Below, piece after piece: positions 52,425-61,554 of a stretch of 64,000 nt of DNA. The translations under genes and the position numbers were made by a program. Position 1 is the first letter of the stretch. Each line of letters starts with the position of its first letter. The notes beneath the pieces are model-generated. The model made no database searches and was not told the origin of the DNA. It saw only the letters and a program-made list of their open reading frames with translations. The DNA is from Aquibacillus saliphilus (lineage in GTDB: Bacteria > Bacillota > Bacilli > Bacillales > Amphibacillaceae), in contig NZ_JAIZAP010000023.1 of the NCBI RefSeq assembly GCF_020404745.1, positions 1 to 64,000 of the forward strand. The letters run 5' to 3'.

Positions 52425-52466
52425 TAACAATATATTGAATTTAGCACAAATATTTTTATCTTGCAA
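52425..52466 (-). promoter_or_regulatory. Promoter of nrdAB with an NrdR-like box
   Basis: Minus strand: TTGCAA (52461-52466), 17-nt spacer, TAAATT (52438-52443). Overlapping the -10 and start site is TAACAATATATTGAAT (plus 52425-52440), which matches 12 of 16 positions of the NrdR box ACACWATATATWGTGT. A well-spaced second box was not found. Confidence 0.5.
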
Positions 52467-52582
52467 TGCATAATTTTTCCTAGTTATATATATCCTTAGT
52501 TTTAGTTGAATAATAAATTAATGGAAGGAATTTTTGTCGAAATATCGAATAATTACGTAATAGGGAGAAAGGATGAACAGGT

Positions 52583-53458
52583 ATGAAACGAACAAAAGAT
52601 AGTAAGATTGGTTTTATTGGTACGGGAGTAATGGGTAAAAGCATGGCCAAAAACCTATTAAACGCAGGATACAATATGAATACATATACTAGAACAAAAT
52701 CTAAAGCCAAGGAATTAATCGATTTAGGGGCAGTTTGGAAGGATTCAGTTGCAGAATTGGCACGTGATTCAGACGTTGTCATTTCAATCGTTGGGTACCC
52801 CAAAGATGTTGAAGAGGTGTACTTAGGGGAAGATGGGTTATTAAATAATTTAAAAGCAGGTTCATATACGATTGATATGACTACATCTAGCCCGCTACTA
52901 GCAGAAAGAATAAGTTCGATAGCAATGGAAAAATCGATTGCTTGTTTAGATGCTCCTGTCTCAGGTGGCGATATTGGTGCAAGGAATGGAAAACTTGCAA
53001 TAATGGTAGGCGGAGAGCAAGAAGCATTTGACGAAGTACTCCCTGTATTTCAAGTAATGGGTGAAAACATCGTTCTTCAAGGAAAATCTGGAGCAGGACA
53101 ACATACTAAGATGGCTAATCAAATAACAATCGCATCTAATATGATTGGTGTCTGCGAGGCAGTTGCTTATGCTGAGAAAGCAGGTTTAGATCCAAAGCGT
53201 GTACTAGAGAGTATCACAACCGGAGCAGCTGGCAGTTGGTCTCTAACTAACCTAGCCCCTAGAATGATTGCAGGTGATTATGATCCCGGTTTTTATGTCA
53301 AACACTTTATAAAGGATATGACTATCGCACTTGAATCGGCACAAGAAATGGAGTTATTGACTCCTGGTTTAGAGCTTTCACTTTCACTGTATAAAAAATT
53401 AGCAAAACAAGGTGAAGAAGACAAGGGCACTCAAGCGTTAATCCAGTTGTTTAAATAG
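52583..53458 (+). CDS. Beta-hydroxyacid dehydrogenase (YkwC-like)
   Basis: 291 aa. N-terminal NAD(P) motif GFIGTGVMGKSMAKNLL (about 11-27), substrate signature DAPVSGGDIGARNGKLAIMV (about 125) and catalytic Lys in GAGQHTKMANQ (about 178). 3-hydroxyisobutyrate dehydrogenase family, closest in length to B. subtilis YkwC. The actual substrate is uncertain. Confidence 0.9.
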   Translation: MKRTKDSKIGFIGTGVMGKSMAKNLLNAGYNMNTYTRTKSKAKELIDLGAVWKDSVAELARDSDVVISIVGYPKDVEEVYLGEDGLLNNLKAGSYTIDMTTSSPLLAERISSIAMEKSIACLDAPVSGGDIGARNGKLAIMVGGEQEAFDEVLPVFQVMGENIVLQGKSGAGQHTKMANQITIASNMIGVCEAVAYAEKAGLDPKRVLESITTGAAGSWSLTNLAPRMIAGDYDPGFYVKHFIKDMTIALESAQEMELLTPGLELSLSLYKKLAKQGEEDKGTQALIQLFK

Positions 53459-53466
53459 AATCTAAA

Positions 53467-53497
53467 AACTTCACCTAAGTAGTGGCAGGTGAAGTTT
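53467..53497. terminator. Terminator between ykwC-like gene and the 99-aa gene
   Basis: AACTTCACCT (53467-53476), 10-nt loop, AGGTGAAGTT (53487-53496), with only a short T run on the plus side. It serves convergent genes. Confidence 0.75.
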
Positions 53498-53506
53498 TGC
53501 TGTGTC

Positions 53507-53806
53507 TTAAAGCCCCATTTTCTCTATTCGTTCTGAAACAACAAAAGCTAAATCATCATTACCAAAAAGCTGCAATACACCTAAAACGCTTTGTTCAGGA
53601 ATGTCCTCAGATTCCTGTTTTGGTACGGTTAAATCAATTGCTTGGAGTAATGCTGGATTTTTCCCTTGTTTTGGATAAGCCTCTAAATATAGTTCAAACG
53701 GGTCAAGGTTGTTGTTAACACACCATTGAGCAAATACTAATATCATCATATTCTCATCCTGTTGATACTGCTCAATAATCCTCTTTTCTATTTCTTCATT
53801 ACTCAA
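53507..53806 (-). CDS. Conserved-looking hypothetical protein, 99 aa
   Basis: Soluble, acidic, probably helical protein (EEIEKRIIEQYQQDENMMIL at the start, NDDLAFVVSERIEKMGL at the end). No signal peptide or membrane segment. No family recognised. A GGGGGAG-type site precedes the ATG. Repeat F separates it from the cold-shock gene. Confidence 0.7.
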   Translation of the reverse strand: MSNEEIEKRIIEQYQQDENMMILVFAQWCVNNNLDPFELYLEAYPKQGKNPALLQAIDLTVPKQESEDIPEQSVLGVLQLFGNDDLAFVVSERIEKMGL

Positions 53807-53838
53807 ATGGTTCTCCCCCTTTTTTATCTTGGTTACTA

Positions 53839-54015
53839 GAACAAAAGCGCAGGCGCCTTGCTCACCACCGACAAGCTTAAGACAAGCCTCGGCGTGACGT
53901 TCTTTGCCACAGAGAGGATTGACTTAAGACCTCGAGGTGGTAGGCGCCGGAGCTGGACGCGGCTAACATTGTCAAAAAATTATCCACACGAAACCAATTT
54001 TATAATTTCCTAAGC
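53839..54015 (+). repeat. Dispersed GGCGCC palindromic repeat, copy F (decaying hairpin)
   Basis: Same module order as copy D, ending ATTTTATAATTTCCTAAG. The left hairpin arm (CTTAAGACAAGCCTC) no longer pairs fully with the right arm (AGGATTGACTTAAG). The tail contains a perfect TTATCCACA nonamer (53980-53988). Confidence 0.88.
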
Positions 54016-54019
54016 TACT

Positions 54020-54054
54020 AAAAAAGAGTGCACCTCCAGGGAGATACACTCTTT
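54020..54054 (-). terminator. Terminator of the cold-shock gene
   Basis: Minus strand: AAAGAGTGTATCTCC, 2-nt gap, GGAGGTGCACTCTTT (15 bp with two G-U pairs), then TTT. Confidence 0.9.
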
Positions 54055-54073
54055 GTTCGTTTGTATATAATGA

Positions 54074-54271
54074 TTACAGACGAGTTACGTTAGCTGCTTG
54101 TGGGCCGCGGTTACCTTCAACGATTTCAAATTCAACTTCTTGACCTTCATCAAGAGTTTTGAAACCCTCTGCTTGAATAGCTGAGAAATGTACGAATACA
54201 TCGTCTCCATCTTCGCGCTCGATAAAACCAAAGCCTTTGTCTGCGTTAAACCATTTTACTTTTCCGATCAT
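54074..54271 (-). CDS. Cold-shock protein (CspB/C/D type)
   Basis: 65-aa cold-shock domain. RNP1 KGFGFIE and RNP2 VFVHFSAI are intact, with the usual [16 protein letters not shown] start and ANVTRL end. It is an RNA chaperone. ATG 54271 follows AAGGAGG at 7-nt spacing; the frame runs upstream to 54370 without a site. A long leader with a predicted long-range stem precedes it. Confidence 0.97.
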   Translation of the reverse strand: MIGKVKWFNADKGFGFIEREDGDDVFVHFSAIQAEGFKTLDEGQEVEFEIVEGNRGPQAANVTRL

Positions 54272-54309
54272 GTAAATGACCTCCTTACAAAATAATAGTA
54301 CAAAGTAAT

Positions 54310-54430
54310 TGAATCTTGATATTACCTTTACACCACTTATTAGTAAAGAGTTCGTAAAGAAAATATTCACCGATCAATTGCCTTTTGTACCTTCAACTTT
54401 ACTACTTTTAGGCATAAAAATCAAGATTCA
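54310..54430 (-). promoter_or_regulatory. Long-range 11-bp stem in the csp leader
   Basis: Minus strand: TGAATCTTGAT (54420-54430) is perfectly complementary to ATCAAGATTCA (54310-54320), enclosing about 100 nt and ending some 40 nt before the start codon. It would close a multi-branch leader fold of the kind seen in cold-shock mRNAs. The promoter was not confidently located. The remaining gap to 54782 holds no other gene that I can see. Confidence 0.5.
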
Positions 54431-54782
54431 GCAATGATTTTTTTCAATTCAAATTTCGACATTTATTTCATTCATCAATAGAAAATTTAGATAGATATTT
54501 CGTTAATTTATTGTGGCGATTGGTTAATACTAAAAAAGTAAAAATATGTGCATAATTCCTATATGCTTCTCCAACAAAGACATCGTTTAAGTTAATCTGA
54601 TGAAAGTACGTCAAAAACATTTTTTAAATAAAATGTTGCCATTTCATAAAATTTACATCAAAAAACAAATTGCGAACAGACTATAAACCGTGATAAAATA
54701 ATGTCTTGCAAGATTATAAACAAAATAAATCGCCTAAAACATTTATATCTTGCAAATATGAATTGATAGGTGGTAATTAAAA

Positions 54783-55757
54783 ATGGAAACAGAAATGAAT
54801 TTTCAAGTATTGTTGTATTACAATTATGTTCATATCGAAGACCCTGAGACATTCGCAGCTGAACATCTAAAGCTTTGTAATGACCTTGAACTAAAGGGAC
54901 GTATCTTAATTGCCCATGAGGGTATTAATGGTACTGTATCAGGAACAGTTGAACAGACGAACAAATATATGGAAAAAATGCATAACGATCCTATGTTTGC
55001 AGATATGGTTTTTAAAATTGACGAAGCAAAAGGACATGCATTCAAGAAAATGCACGTGCGTCCTCGTCCAGAGCTTGTTACACTGCGATTAGAGGATGAT
55101 GTTAATCCAAAAGAAACTACTGGACAATATTTAAGTCCACAAGAGTTCTATAAGGCGATGCAAGATGAAGATACCGTTGTCTTAGATGCAAGAAATGATT
55201 ACGAATACGACCTTGGTCATTTTAGAGGAGCTATTCGTCCGGATATTGAAACTTTTCGTGATTTACCTAAATGGGTTAGAGAGAACAAAGAAAAGATTGA
55301 AGGAAAGAAAATTTTAACGTATTGTACTGGTGGAATTCGTTGTGAAAAATTCTCAGGTTGGCTGGTAAAAGAAGGCTTTGAAGATGTTGGCCAGTTGCAC
55401 GGTGGAATTGTCTCTTATGGCAAAGATTCTGAAGTACAAGGTCAATTATGGGATGGTCAGCTCTATGTATTTGACGAACGTATCAATGTTCCCGTTAATC
55501 GGACGGAACACGTCATTGTTGGTAAAGATTACTTTGATAATCAACCTTGTGAACGATATGTAAACTGCGCTAATCCTGAATGTAACAAACAAATTCTTTG
55601 CTCACCTGAAAATGAGCATAAATATATGCGTGGATGCACACATGAGTGCCGTGTGTCACCAAGAAACATGTATGTAGATGAATACAACTTAACTGAAGCA
55701 GAAATTAGTGAACGATTAGAAAGAATTGAGCGAGAAGACGGAGTTTCACAGCCCTAA
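54783..55757 (+). CDS. trhO: tRNA uridine(34) hydroxylase TrhO (rhodanese domain)
   Basis: 324 aa. N-terminal acylphosphatase-like region (about 1-100), rhodanese domain with catalytic Cys in [16 protein letters not shown] (about 180-195), and a C-terminal Cys-rich zinc-like region ([12 protein letters not shown], then GCTHECR). TrhO forms 5-hydroxyuridine at tRNA position 34. Same family as B. subtilis YbfQ. GGTGG precedes the ATG. Confidence 0.93.
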   Translation: METEMNFQVLLYYNYVHIEDPETFAAEHLKLCNDLELKGRILIAHEGINGTVSGTVEQTNKYMEKMHNDPMFADMVFKIDEAKGHAFKKMHVRPRPELVTLRLEDDVNPKETTGQYLSPQEFYKAMQDEDTVVLDARNDYEYDLGHFRGAIRPDIETFRDLPKWVRENKEKIEGKKILTYCTGGIRCEKFSGWLVKEGFEDVGQLHGGIVSYGKDSEVQGQLWDGQLYVFDERINVPVNRTEHVIVGKDYFDNQPCERYVNCANPECNKQILCSPENEHKYMRGCTHECRVSPRNMYVDEYNLTEAEISERLERIEREDGVSQP

Positions 55758-55787
55758 AAAAATTCACACCAAGCAAAGAACTTACTA

Positions 55788-55826
55788 AACAAGGCTCCTA
55801 CAAAATTGTAGGAGCCTTGTTTTGTT
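55788..55826 (+). terminator. Terminator of trhO
   Basis: AACAAGGCTCCTACAA / TTGTAGGAGCCTTGTT, a long GC-containing stem with a minimal loop, then TTGTT. Confidence 0.93.
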
Positions 55827-55992
55827 ACTAGTTCACTTTATTCTAAAATGAATTTCTACTTATACCTTAATCCTAAATCATTCAAATTGTAAATAATACC
55901 CAAAAATAAATATCTCCATATAGTCTTTTTTAGAACTTGTCTAAATATATTAAATGAAGAAGTTATATTTTGGATAATTTTAGGAGAACTTT

Positions 55993-56550
55993 ATGACGGA
56001 AATCATTTTCGAATATCGATGGCTAATTCTAATAAGCTCAGAAATATTATTTTGGTGTACATTTATCTTATTCTTAGTATTACGTTACTTGTACAATTCA
56101 GGGGCTCAAAATTTCTTTCTTGTGATTTCAATTATTAACCAGTTTTTAAACATTCCTCTTGCAGCCTTTGATTATTATCAAATTAGACACGTGTCTATGT
56201 TCCAAATTAGTATATTGCTACTATACATATACGCTATAACACGGGGCCGTAGAGATATATATAAGCTGGATAAATTAATTCTAAGAAATGTTGCGTCAAT
56301 TAAAAATAATTCCTTCCGAAGTACAGTGCGTAGTCCACTTGAACACCTATTGTCTGGTGACATTCATGCAAAGATAGAAAGAAGGAAATTTTATCTACAC
56401 CTTATCGTTTATTTTTTAGCACAGATTTTCGTCTTTTCAGGTCATCAATCTTATCAACCAATCAATCAATTTTGGACTGTTTTTATAATCATTGACGGCT
56501 TATGGTCTTTATCTTTTACATTTTTTCAGTATGACAAAAATGCGAATTAA
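55993..56550 (+). CDS. Hypothetical membrane protein, 185 aa
   Basis: About five hydrophobic segments (roughly 8-30, 40-60, 66-82, 130-150, 158-178) separated by a basic cytoplasmic-type loop (TRGRRDIYKLDKLILRN, then RKFYLH). No family recognised. AGGAGA precedes the ATG. It ends 3 nt from the convergent ribH stop with no visible terminator between. Confidence 0.7.
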   Translation: MTEIIFEYRWLILISSEILFWCTFILFLVLRYLYNSGAQNFFLVISIINQFLNIPLAAFDYYQIRHVSMFQISILLLYIYAITRGRRDIYKLDKLILRNVASIKNNSFRSTVRSPLEHLLSGDIHAKIERRKFYLHLIVYFLAQIFVFSGHQSYQPINQFWTVFIIIDGLWSLSFTFFQYDKNAN

Positions 56551-56553
56551 TTA

Positions 56554-57021
56554 TTATTCAAATGTTTGCATTAAATTAGCCATTTCAATTGCTGAAACTG
56601 CTGCTTCTGACCCTTTATTCCCTGCTTTTGTACCAGCACGTTCGATTGCTTGTTCTATGTTTTCAGTGGTTAATACACCAAATATAACTGGTAGGCCTTC
56701 CTGCATTGAAACGCTCGCAACACCTTTTGATACCTCACTACAAACATAATCAAAATGTGGAGTTGATCCTCTAATAACCGTTCCAAGTGTAATAATAGCA
56801 TCATATTTCCCTGAAGCAGCCATCTTTTTTGCAACTAACGGAATTTCAAAAGCACCAGGTACCCAAGCAATCGACACATTCTCATTTTTTACTCCATGTC
56901 TTCTTAAGGTATCTTCTGCTCCACCAAGTAGTTTACCTGTTATAAATTCATTAAACCTTCCCACAATAATTCCAATCTTCAGATCCGTACCTACTAAATT
57001 ACCTTCGTATATATTATTCAT
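56554..57021 (-). CDS. ribH: 6,7-dimethyl-8-ribityllumazine synthase RibH
   Basis: 155 aa, the normal length. Motifs [40 protein letters not shown] (with the catalytic His) and [11 protein letters not shown] are intact. It condenses the ribityl-uracil with dihydroxybutanone phosphate in an icosahedral shell. Last gene of the rib operon; GGGGG ribosome site. Confidence 0.97.
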   Translation of the reverse strand: MNNIYEGNLVGTDLKIGIIVGRFNEFITGKLLGGAEDTLRRHGVKNENVSIAWVPGAFEIPLVAKKMAASGKYDAIITLGTVIRGSTPHFDYVCSEVSKGVASVSMQEGLPVIFGVLTTENIEQAIERAGTKAGNKGSEAAVSAIEMANLMQTFE

Positions 57022-57033
57022 TATCTATTCCCC

Positions 57034-58227
57034 CTAATATTTTAATAAATGATCAAGTTTAGCTATTTTTGTCTTTAAATAATATTCATTATCTTTGTTA
57101 GCTGGTATTTGTATTGCCTCTCGCTCTACAACTTCTAGTCCATAGTCACCCATTCCAGATATTTTTCTTGGATTGTTGGTTATCAAACGAAGTTTTTTTA
57201 TGCCCAATTCTTTGATTATTTGAGCACTAACTGCATAGTCCCTTAAATCATCTGGAAACCCAAGCTGATGATTCGCTTCTACTGTATCGAATCCTTGCTC
57301 CTGCAGTTTATATGCTTTTAGTTTATTTAACAGACCTATTCCACGGCCTTCTTGTCTCATATAGACGAGCACACCTTTTCCTGCTTCTTCGATTTGTAGT
57401 AATGCCTTTGCTAGCTGAGGTCCACAATCACATCGATGGGAACCAAACACATCACCTGTTAAACATTCAGAATGAATTCTTACTAATACAGGTTCGTCAG
57501 GATCAAATTCCCCTTTATATAAAGCAAGGTGCTCCTTGCCGGTAAATTTCTCAGTATAAGCAGCAAGTTTAAATTCACCGTATTCAGTTGGAAGATTAAT
57601 CTCAATTTCCTTTTCCACTAATTTATCGTGTTTTTTTTTATAAGAAATTAAATCTTGAATAGTAATCATCGACATCTCATGCTCAGTAGCAAACCTTTCA
57701 AGCTCAGGTACGCGGGCCATCGTTCCGTCGTCATTCATAATTTCACAAATGACACCTACTGGTTCAGATCCAGCAAGTCGCGCCAAATCTATTGCGGCTT
57801 CTGTATGTCCGTGCCTTTCTAACACTCCAGCTTCTTTTGCTATTAACGGAAACACATGCCCAGGACGCTTAAAATCGGCTGGTTCTGTCGTCTTATCCAA
57901 AAACATTTGAATCGTCAGTGCACGTTCATACGCGCTAATCCCTGTATGAGTTGTTTTGTAATCAACACTTACCGTAAAAGCAGTACCATGTGCATCCGTA
58001 TTATTAGTCACCATCGAATTTAGTTCAAATTTTCGGGCGAAACTTTCTGACATTGGCGTACATATAAGTCCTCTTCCTTCTTTAGCCATAAAGTTAATCG
58101 CCTCTGGAGTGGCATGTTCAGCAAGTAAAACAAAGTCACCTTCATTTTCCCTGTCTTCGTCATCGACCACTATAATCATTTTTCCCATCTTTAACTCTTC
58201 GATAGCTTTTTCAATCGTTTGAAACAT
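57034..58227 (-). CDS. ribBA: Bifunctional DHBP synthase / GTP cyclohydrolase II RibBA
   Basis: 397 aa. N-terminal DHBP synthase (about 1-200, [13 protein letters not shown] with the acidic site, [13 protein letters not shown]) and C-terminal GTP cyclohydrolase II (about 205-397) with the zinc cysteines in [18 protein letters not shown] and [16 protein letters not shown]. It makes two riboflavin precursors. AGGAGG precedes the ATG. Confidence 0.97.
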   Translation of the reverse strand: MFQTIEKAIEELKMGKMIIVVDDEDRENEGDFVLLAEHATPEAINFMAKEGRGLICTPMSESFARKFELNSMVTNNTDAHGTAFTVSVDYKTTHTGISAYERALTIQMFLDKTTEPADFKRPGHVFPLIAKEAGVLERHGHTEAAIDLARLAGSEPVGVICEIMNDDGTMARVPELERFATEHEMSMITIQDLISYKKKHDKLVEKEIEINLPTEYGEFKLAAYTEKFTGKEHLALYKGEFDPDEPVLVRIHSECLTGDVFGSHRCDCGPQLAKALLQIEEAGKGVLVYMRQEGRGIGLLNKLKAYKLQEQGFDTVEANHQLGFPDDLRDYAVSAQIIKELGIKKLRLITNNPRKISGMGDYGLEVVEREAIQIPANKDNEYYLKTKIAKLDHLLKY

Positions 58228-58239
58228 AGGGTTTCCTCC

Positions 58240-58896
58240 TTAAAAGCCATATCGCTCTAATTTTTCCATTGTCATATTTCCATCTTCATTGTCCGTTTTA
58301 TTTTCTTTCTTAGCTGTAAGTAATCGCTCCATATATTTTGCTAGCATGTCATACTCAACGTTAACCATATCACCATGATTTTTATCTCCAAGAACCGTTG
58401 CCTTTTGTGTTTCTGGAATAAGTGAAATTACAAAGCCCGTGTCTTTAAGTTCAAATACTGTAAGCGACGTTCCATCAACGGAAATTGATCCCTTTAAAGT
58501 AATATAATGTAGACCACTGGAAGGTATCTTTATAAAGATATACCTAGCATTATCTTCGGTCCAAATCCTTTCAATTGTTCCTACTGTATCAACATGACCG
58601 GAAACAAAGTGACCTCCAAATCTCCCGCCAGCGCTCATTGCTCTCTCCAAATTAACCTCAGAACCTATCTTAATAGTAGCTAAAGATGAACCTCTATAGG
58701 TTTCTGGAATAACATCAACGGTAAACCAATTTGAGCTAAACGAAGTTACTGTTAAACAAACTCCACTCACAGAAATACTGTCTCCTGTAGCAACATCTAA
58801 AGTCACCTTAGTCGCTGCAATTGTTAAAGTTAAAGAGCTCTTGTTTTGAGTTATACTTTTAATTTTCCCTTTTTCTTCTACAATACCAGTAAACAC
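58240..58896 (-). CDS. ribE: Riboflavin synthase alpha chain RibE
   Basis: 218 aa with the two internally repeated lumazine-binding domains (MFTGIVEEKG start, SVSGVCLTVTSF in the first and SVDGTSLTVFEL in the second; GGHFVSGHVD). GTG start immediately adjoining the ribD stop (TAA-GTG) behind GGAGGAAGAG. Confidence 0.96.
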   Translation of the reverse strand: MFTGIVEEKGKIKSITQNKSSLTLTIAATKVTLDVATGDSISVSGVCLTVTSFSSNWFTVDVIPETYRGSSLATIKIGSEVNLERAMSAGGRFGGHFVSGHVDTVGTIERIWTEDNARYIFIKIPSSGLHYITLKGSISVDGTSLTVFELKDTGFVISLIPETQKATVLGDKNHGDMVNVEYDMLAKYMERLLTAKKENKTDNEDGNMTMEKLERYGF

Positions 58897-59988
58897 TTAC
58901 TCTTCCTCCTTCATTGGTCGAGCAGTTATCTTTATATCTTTGCCCAATTTTTCGATTGTTTCAAATTCTAAATCCGCTGCATCTTTCATCCATCGTGGCG
59001 AGCCTCCACCAACTGTTGTTAATGCATCCGTACCACTGAGTAATTTTGGCGCAATATACCAATGGCACTCGTCAAATAAACGTTTTTTTACGAATGCACC
59101 ATGAATCAAACTTCCACCTTCTACATAAAGAGACTGAATACGCATCTCTCCTAGTAGATCTAATAGCTCTTCCATATCTATTTTTGATGTGGTCAGTTTA
59201 ATTACTTTTATTTCTGGATAATCGCTTTGAAATTTCTTTGTTTTTGCATTAGCACCACATACAATCCATGTCGGTGCTTCATTATCTGTTAACACCTTAC
59301 TATTTTCATTAATACGTAGTTCTGTATCTAAAATAATTCGAATGGGGTTTTTTCCACCTTGGGGCAGCCTAGTGGTTAAAGAAGGGTTATCGTGAAGTAC
59401 CGTATTAATTCCAACTAGAATTGCATCATGCACGTCTCGTTGTTTATGAACGTCAAGCCTTGCTTCTTCCGATGTTATCCAACGACTATCTCCAGTAGAG
59501 GTTGCCGTTTTACCATCTAGAGTCATGGCTGCTTTTATCGTTACATACGGTCTTTTCGATTGAATAAAATGAAAAAATTTGCGATTTAATTCTTTTGCTC
59601 TTGTCTCCTGTAGGCCAACTTCGACCCAGATACCTGCTTGCCTTAACTTTTCAATGCCTCTACCAGCGACTGCTGGGTTTGGATCCAGGCAAGCAACATA
59701 TACCTTCCTGAGTTTGTGTTCGATGATCAAATTAGCACACGGTGGCGTTTTTCCATGATGTGAACAAGGTTCAAGCGTAACATATATATCTGCGCCTGCA
59801 CTGTTGTCACCCGCTTGCCTTAATGCGTGTACTTCAGCATGTTCTTTCCCCGGCTCTAAGTGGCTGCCAATACCGATAATTTTACCGTCCTTAACAACCA
59901 CAGCACCAACTGAAGGGTTTGGACTCGTTTGTCCAATCGTAGCTTCAGCAACAGAAAGTGCAACATTCATGTATTCTTCCTTTGTCAT
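58897..59988 (-). CDS. ribD: Bifunctional deaminase/reductase RibD
   Basis: 363 aa. The N-terminal deaminase has the zinc motifs HAEVHALRQAG and PCSHHGKTPPC; the C-terminal reductase (about 145-363) has TGDSRWITSEEAR and LYVEGGSLIHGAF. Two in-frame ATGs (59994 and 59988) share the AAAGGGG site; I take the second. First gene of ribD-ribE-ribBA-ribH under an FMN riboswitch. Confidence 0.95.
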   Translation of the reverse strand: MTKEEYMNVALSVAEATIGQTSPNPSVGAVVVKDGKIIGIGSHLEPGKEHAEVHALRQAGDNSAGADIYVTLEPCSHHGKTPPCANLIIEHKLRKVYVACLDPNPAVAGRGIEKLRQAGIWVEVGLQETRAKELNRKFFHFIQSKRPYVTIKAAMTLDGKTATSTGDSRWITSEEARLDVHKQRDVHDAILVGINTVLHDNPSLTTRLPQGGKNPIRIILDTELRINENSKVLTDNEAPTWIVCGANAKTKKFQSDYPEIKVIKLTTSKIDMEELLDLLGEMRIQSLYVEGGSLIHGAFVKKRLFDECHWYIAPKLLSGTDALTTVGGGSPRWMKDAADLEFETIEKLGKDIKITARPMKEEE

Positions 59989-60033
59989 TCGCATCACACC
60001 CCTTTCCAATTTGGTTGGAAGAGGAAAACAAGA

Positions 60034-60060
60034 AGGACCCCAGAAAAGTTCTAGGGCCCT
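60034..60060 (-). terminator. FMN riboswitch terminator before ribD
   Basis: Minus strand: AGGGCCCTAGAA (60049-60060), loop CTT, TTCTGGGGTCCT (60034-60045), 12 bp with two G-U pairs, then TCTTGTTTTCC. Expression platform of the riboswitch. Confidence 0.85.
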
Positions 60061-60101
60061 GAAAATTTAATAGCAAATAAACGTACTATTGTACGTAGAT
60101 T

Positions 60102-60250
60102 TATCCTTTTCCCATCCAGACTTTAACTGTCGGCTTTGGAATTTCACCAAATCCACCTTCACAAATACATGATCCGGGTCACGGACTAAGGGTATCTAAG
60201 ACAACAAACCCATCACCGTCGGTCAGGAATTTCACCCTGCCCCAAAGGAA
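60102..60250 (-). promoter_or_regulatory. FMN riboswitch (RFN element) of the rib operon
   Basis: Minus strand carries the conserved RFN blocks in order: GGGGCAGGGTGAAATTCC, GACCGACGGT, AGTCCGTGAC, GGATTTGGTGAAATTCC, AAGCCGACAGT, AGTCTGGATGGGA and AAGGAT. A terminator lies between it and ribD, so FMN should cause premature termination. Confidence 0.97.
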
Positions 60251-60350
60251 AACCATATTCAATTACTAACAGTATATCATTCGATTATTTAAAATGCATT
60301 AAATTGACTCAAAGTTCACATATTTACCACTTTTACACTAAATTCCCCTA

Positions 60351-60392
60351 GAAAATAGAAAAGACAACAAGTAAACTATCTACTCACTGTCT
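60351..60392 (-). terminator. Probable terminator of murB
   Basis: Minus strand: AGACAGTGAGTA (60381-60392), 7-nt loop, TACTTGTTGTCT (60362-60373), 12 bp with three G-U pairs, then TTTTCTATTTTC. Confidence 0.7.
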
Positions 60393-60403
60393 AATAACAC
60401 AAT

Positions 60404-61318
60404 TCAATCTTCACCTAGAATTTTTACTTCACGCTCTAAATCTACGCCAAAGTTTTCTTTGACTGTCTTTTGGACCATTTCAATTACTGCAATGTAATCT
60501 GTTGCCGTTGCATTATCTTTATTTACTATAAATCCTGCATGCTTGGTAGATACCTCTGCATCACCAATACCTTTTCCTTGCAGTTCACTATCCTGAATTA
60601 ATTTACCTGCAAAATAGCCAGGCGGTCGTTTAAACACACTGCCACAAGAAGGATATTCCAGCGGCTGCTTAGATTCACGTTTATAGGTTAGGTCATCCAT
60701 CACTGCTTTTATCTCATCATAATTACCTTTTTCTAAATCGAAACGCGCTTCCAAAACAATATATCCTTTATCCGGAATATTACTAGTTCGATAATCTAAA
60801 TCTAATTCATCAGCAGTTAGGGTAAGTAACTCTCCATTAGCATCAACTACAACTGCATGGTGCAAACAATCCTTCACTTCCCCACCATAAGCACCTGCGT
60901 TCATAAATAATGCGCCACCAACAGTTCCAGGAATACCGCAAGCAAATTCCAACCCTGTTAATCGCTCTTGTAGCGCCTGTCTAGATGCATCAATAATTCT
61001 CGCACCACTCTCAGCAATAATACTATTTCCTTCCCTTTTTATTGTTGTAAACCTTTTAGGGCTCATGACAATACCACGAATCCCACCATCTCTCACGATA
61101 AGATTAGATCCGTTTCCTAAAAGGGTAAAAGGAATTTGTTCACTCTTTGCAAATTTAACAATTTGCTTTACTTCTTCTATAGTGGCTGGTGTTACAAAAA
61201 GATCAGCCTTTCCACCTAATTTGGTGTACGTATGATTTTTTAAATATTCATCTACCATCACATTGCCTTTCGCTGTAATGGATAATAACTGTTGATATAC
61301 ATGATGGTAATTAACCAC
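60404..61318 (-). CDS. murB: UDP-N-acetylenolpyruvoylglucosamine reductase MurB
   Basis: 304 aa, similar in length to B. subtilis MurB (303). FAD-binding motifs [17 protein letters not shown] and [20 protein letters not shown], catalytic Ser in [11 protein letters not shown] and the late Lys/His block [10 protein letters not shown]. It makes UDP-MurNAc for the cell wall. GTG start behind AAAGGAATG. Confidence 0.95.
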   Translation of the reverse strand: MVNYHHVYQQLLSITAKGNVMVDEYLKNHTYTKLGGKADLFVTPATIEEVKQIVKFAKSEQIPFTLLGNGSNLIVRDGGIRGIVMSPKRFTTIKREGNSIIAESGARIIDASRQALQERLTGLEFACGIPGTVGGALFMNAGAYGGEVKDCLHHAVVVDANGELLTLTADELDLDYRTSNIPDKGYIVLEARFDLEKGNYDEIKAVMDDLTYKRESKQPLEYPSCGSVFKRPPGYFAGKLIQDSELQGKGIGDAEVSTKHAGFIVNKDNATATDYIAVIEMVQKTVKENFGVDLEREVKILGED

Positions 61319-61508
61319 TTTTAATCATTCCTTTGGACGTTCTATTATCTAATAAGATTAATAACTCAAGGAGTCATACCGTTATCAAACTCACCAGATA
61401 AATTATAGCAGTAAGGGTAGACTAACTTCAATAAAGTTTCGTGTTTAATTTATATCTATGTAGTTTTTTGAACACTTGTGCCTACTCGATGTGTTATTTG
61501 AACTCAGG

Positions 61509-61539
61509 AAACCAGACTCAGAATCCTTGAGTCTGGTTT
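61509..61539. terminator. Terminator after argF
   Basis: AAACCAGACTCA (61509-61520) and TGAGTCTGGTTT (61528-61539), a perfect 12-bp stem. The minus-strand U tract is short (TTT then CC); the plus side is more T-rich. Confidence 0.8.
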
Positions 61540-61554
61540 TATAATAGATAGAGC

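Noticed and set aside
16731-54015. Dispersed repeats as a CRISPR array
   Set aside because: Copies are 7 to 30 kb apart, far larger than CRISPR repeats, with no regular spacers and no cas genes.
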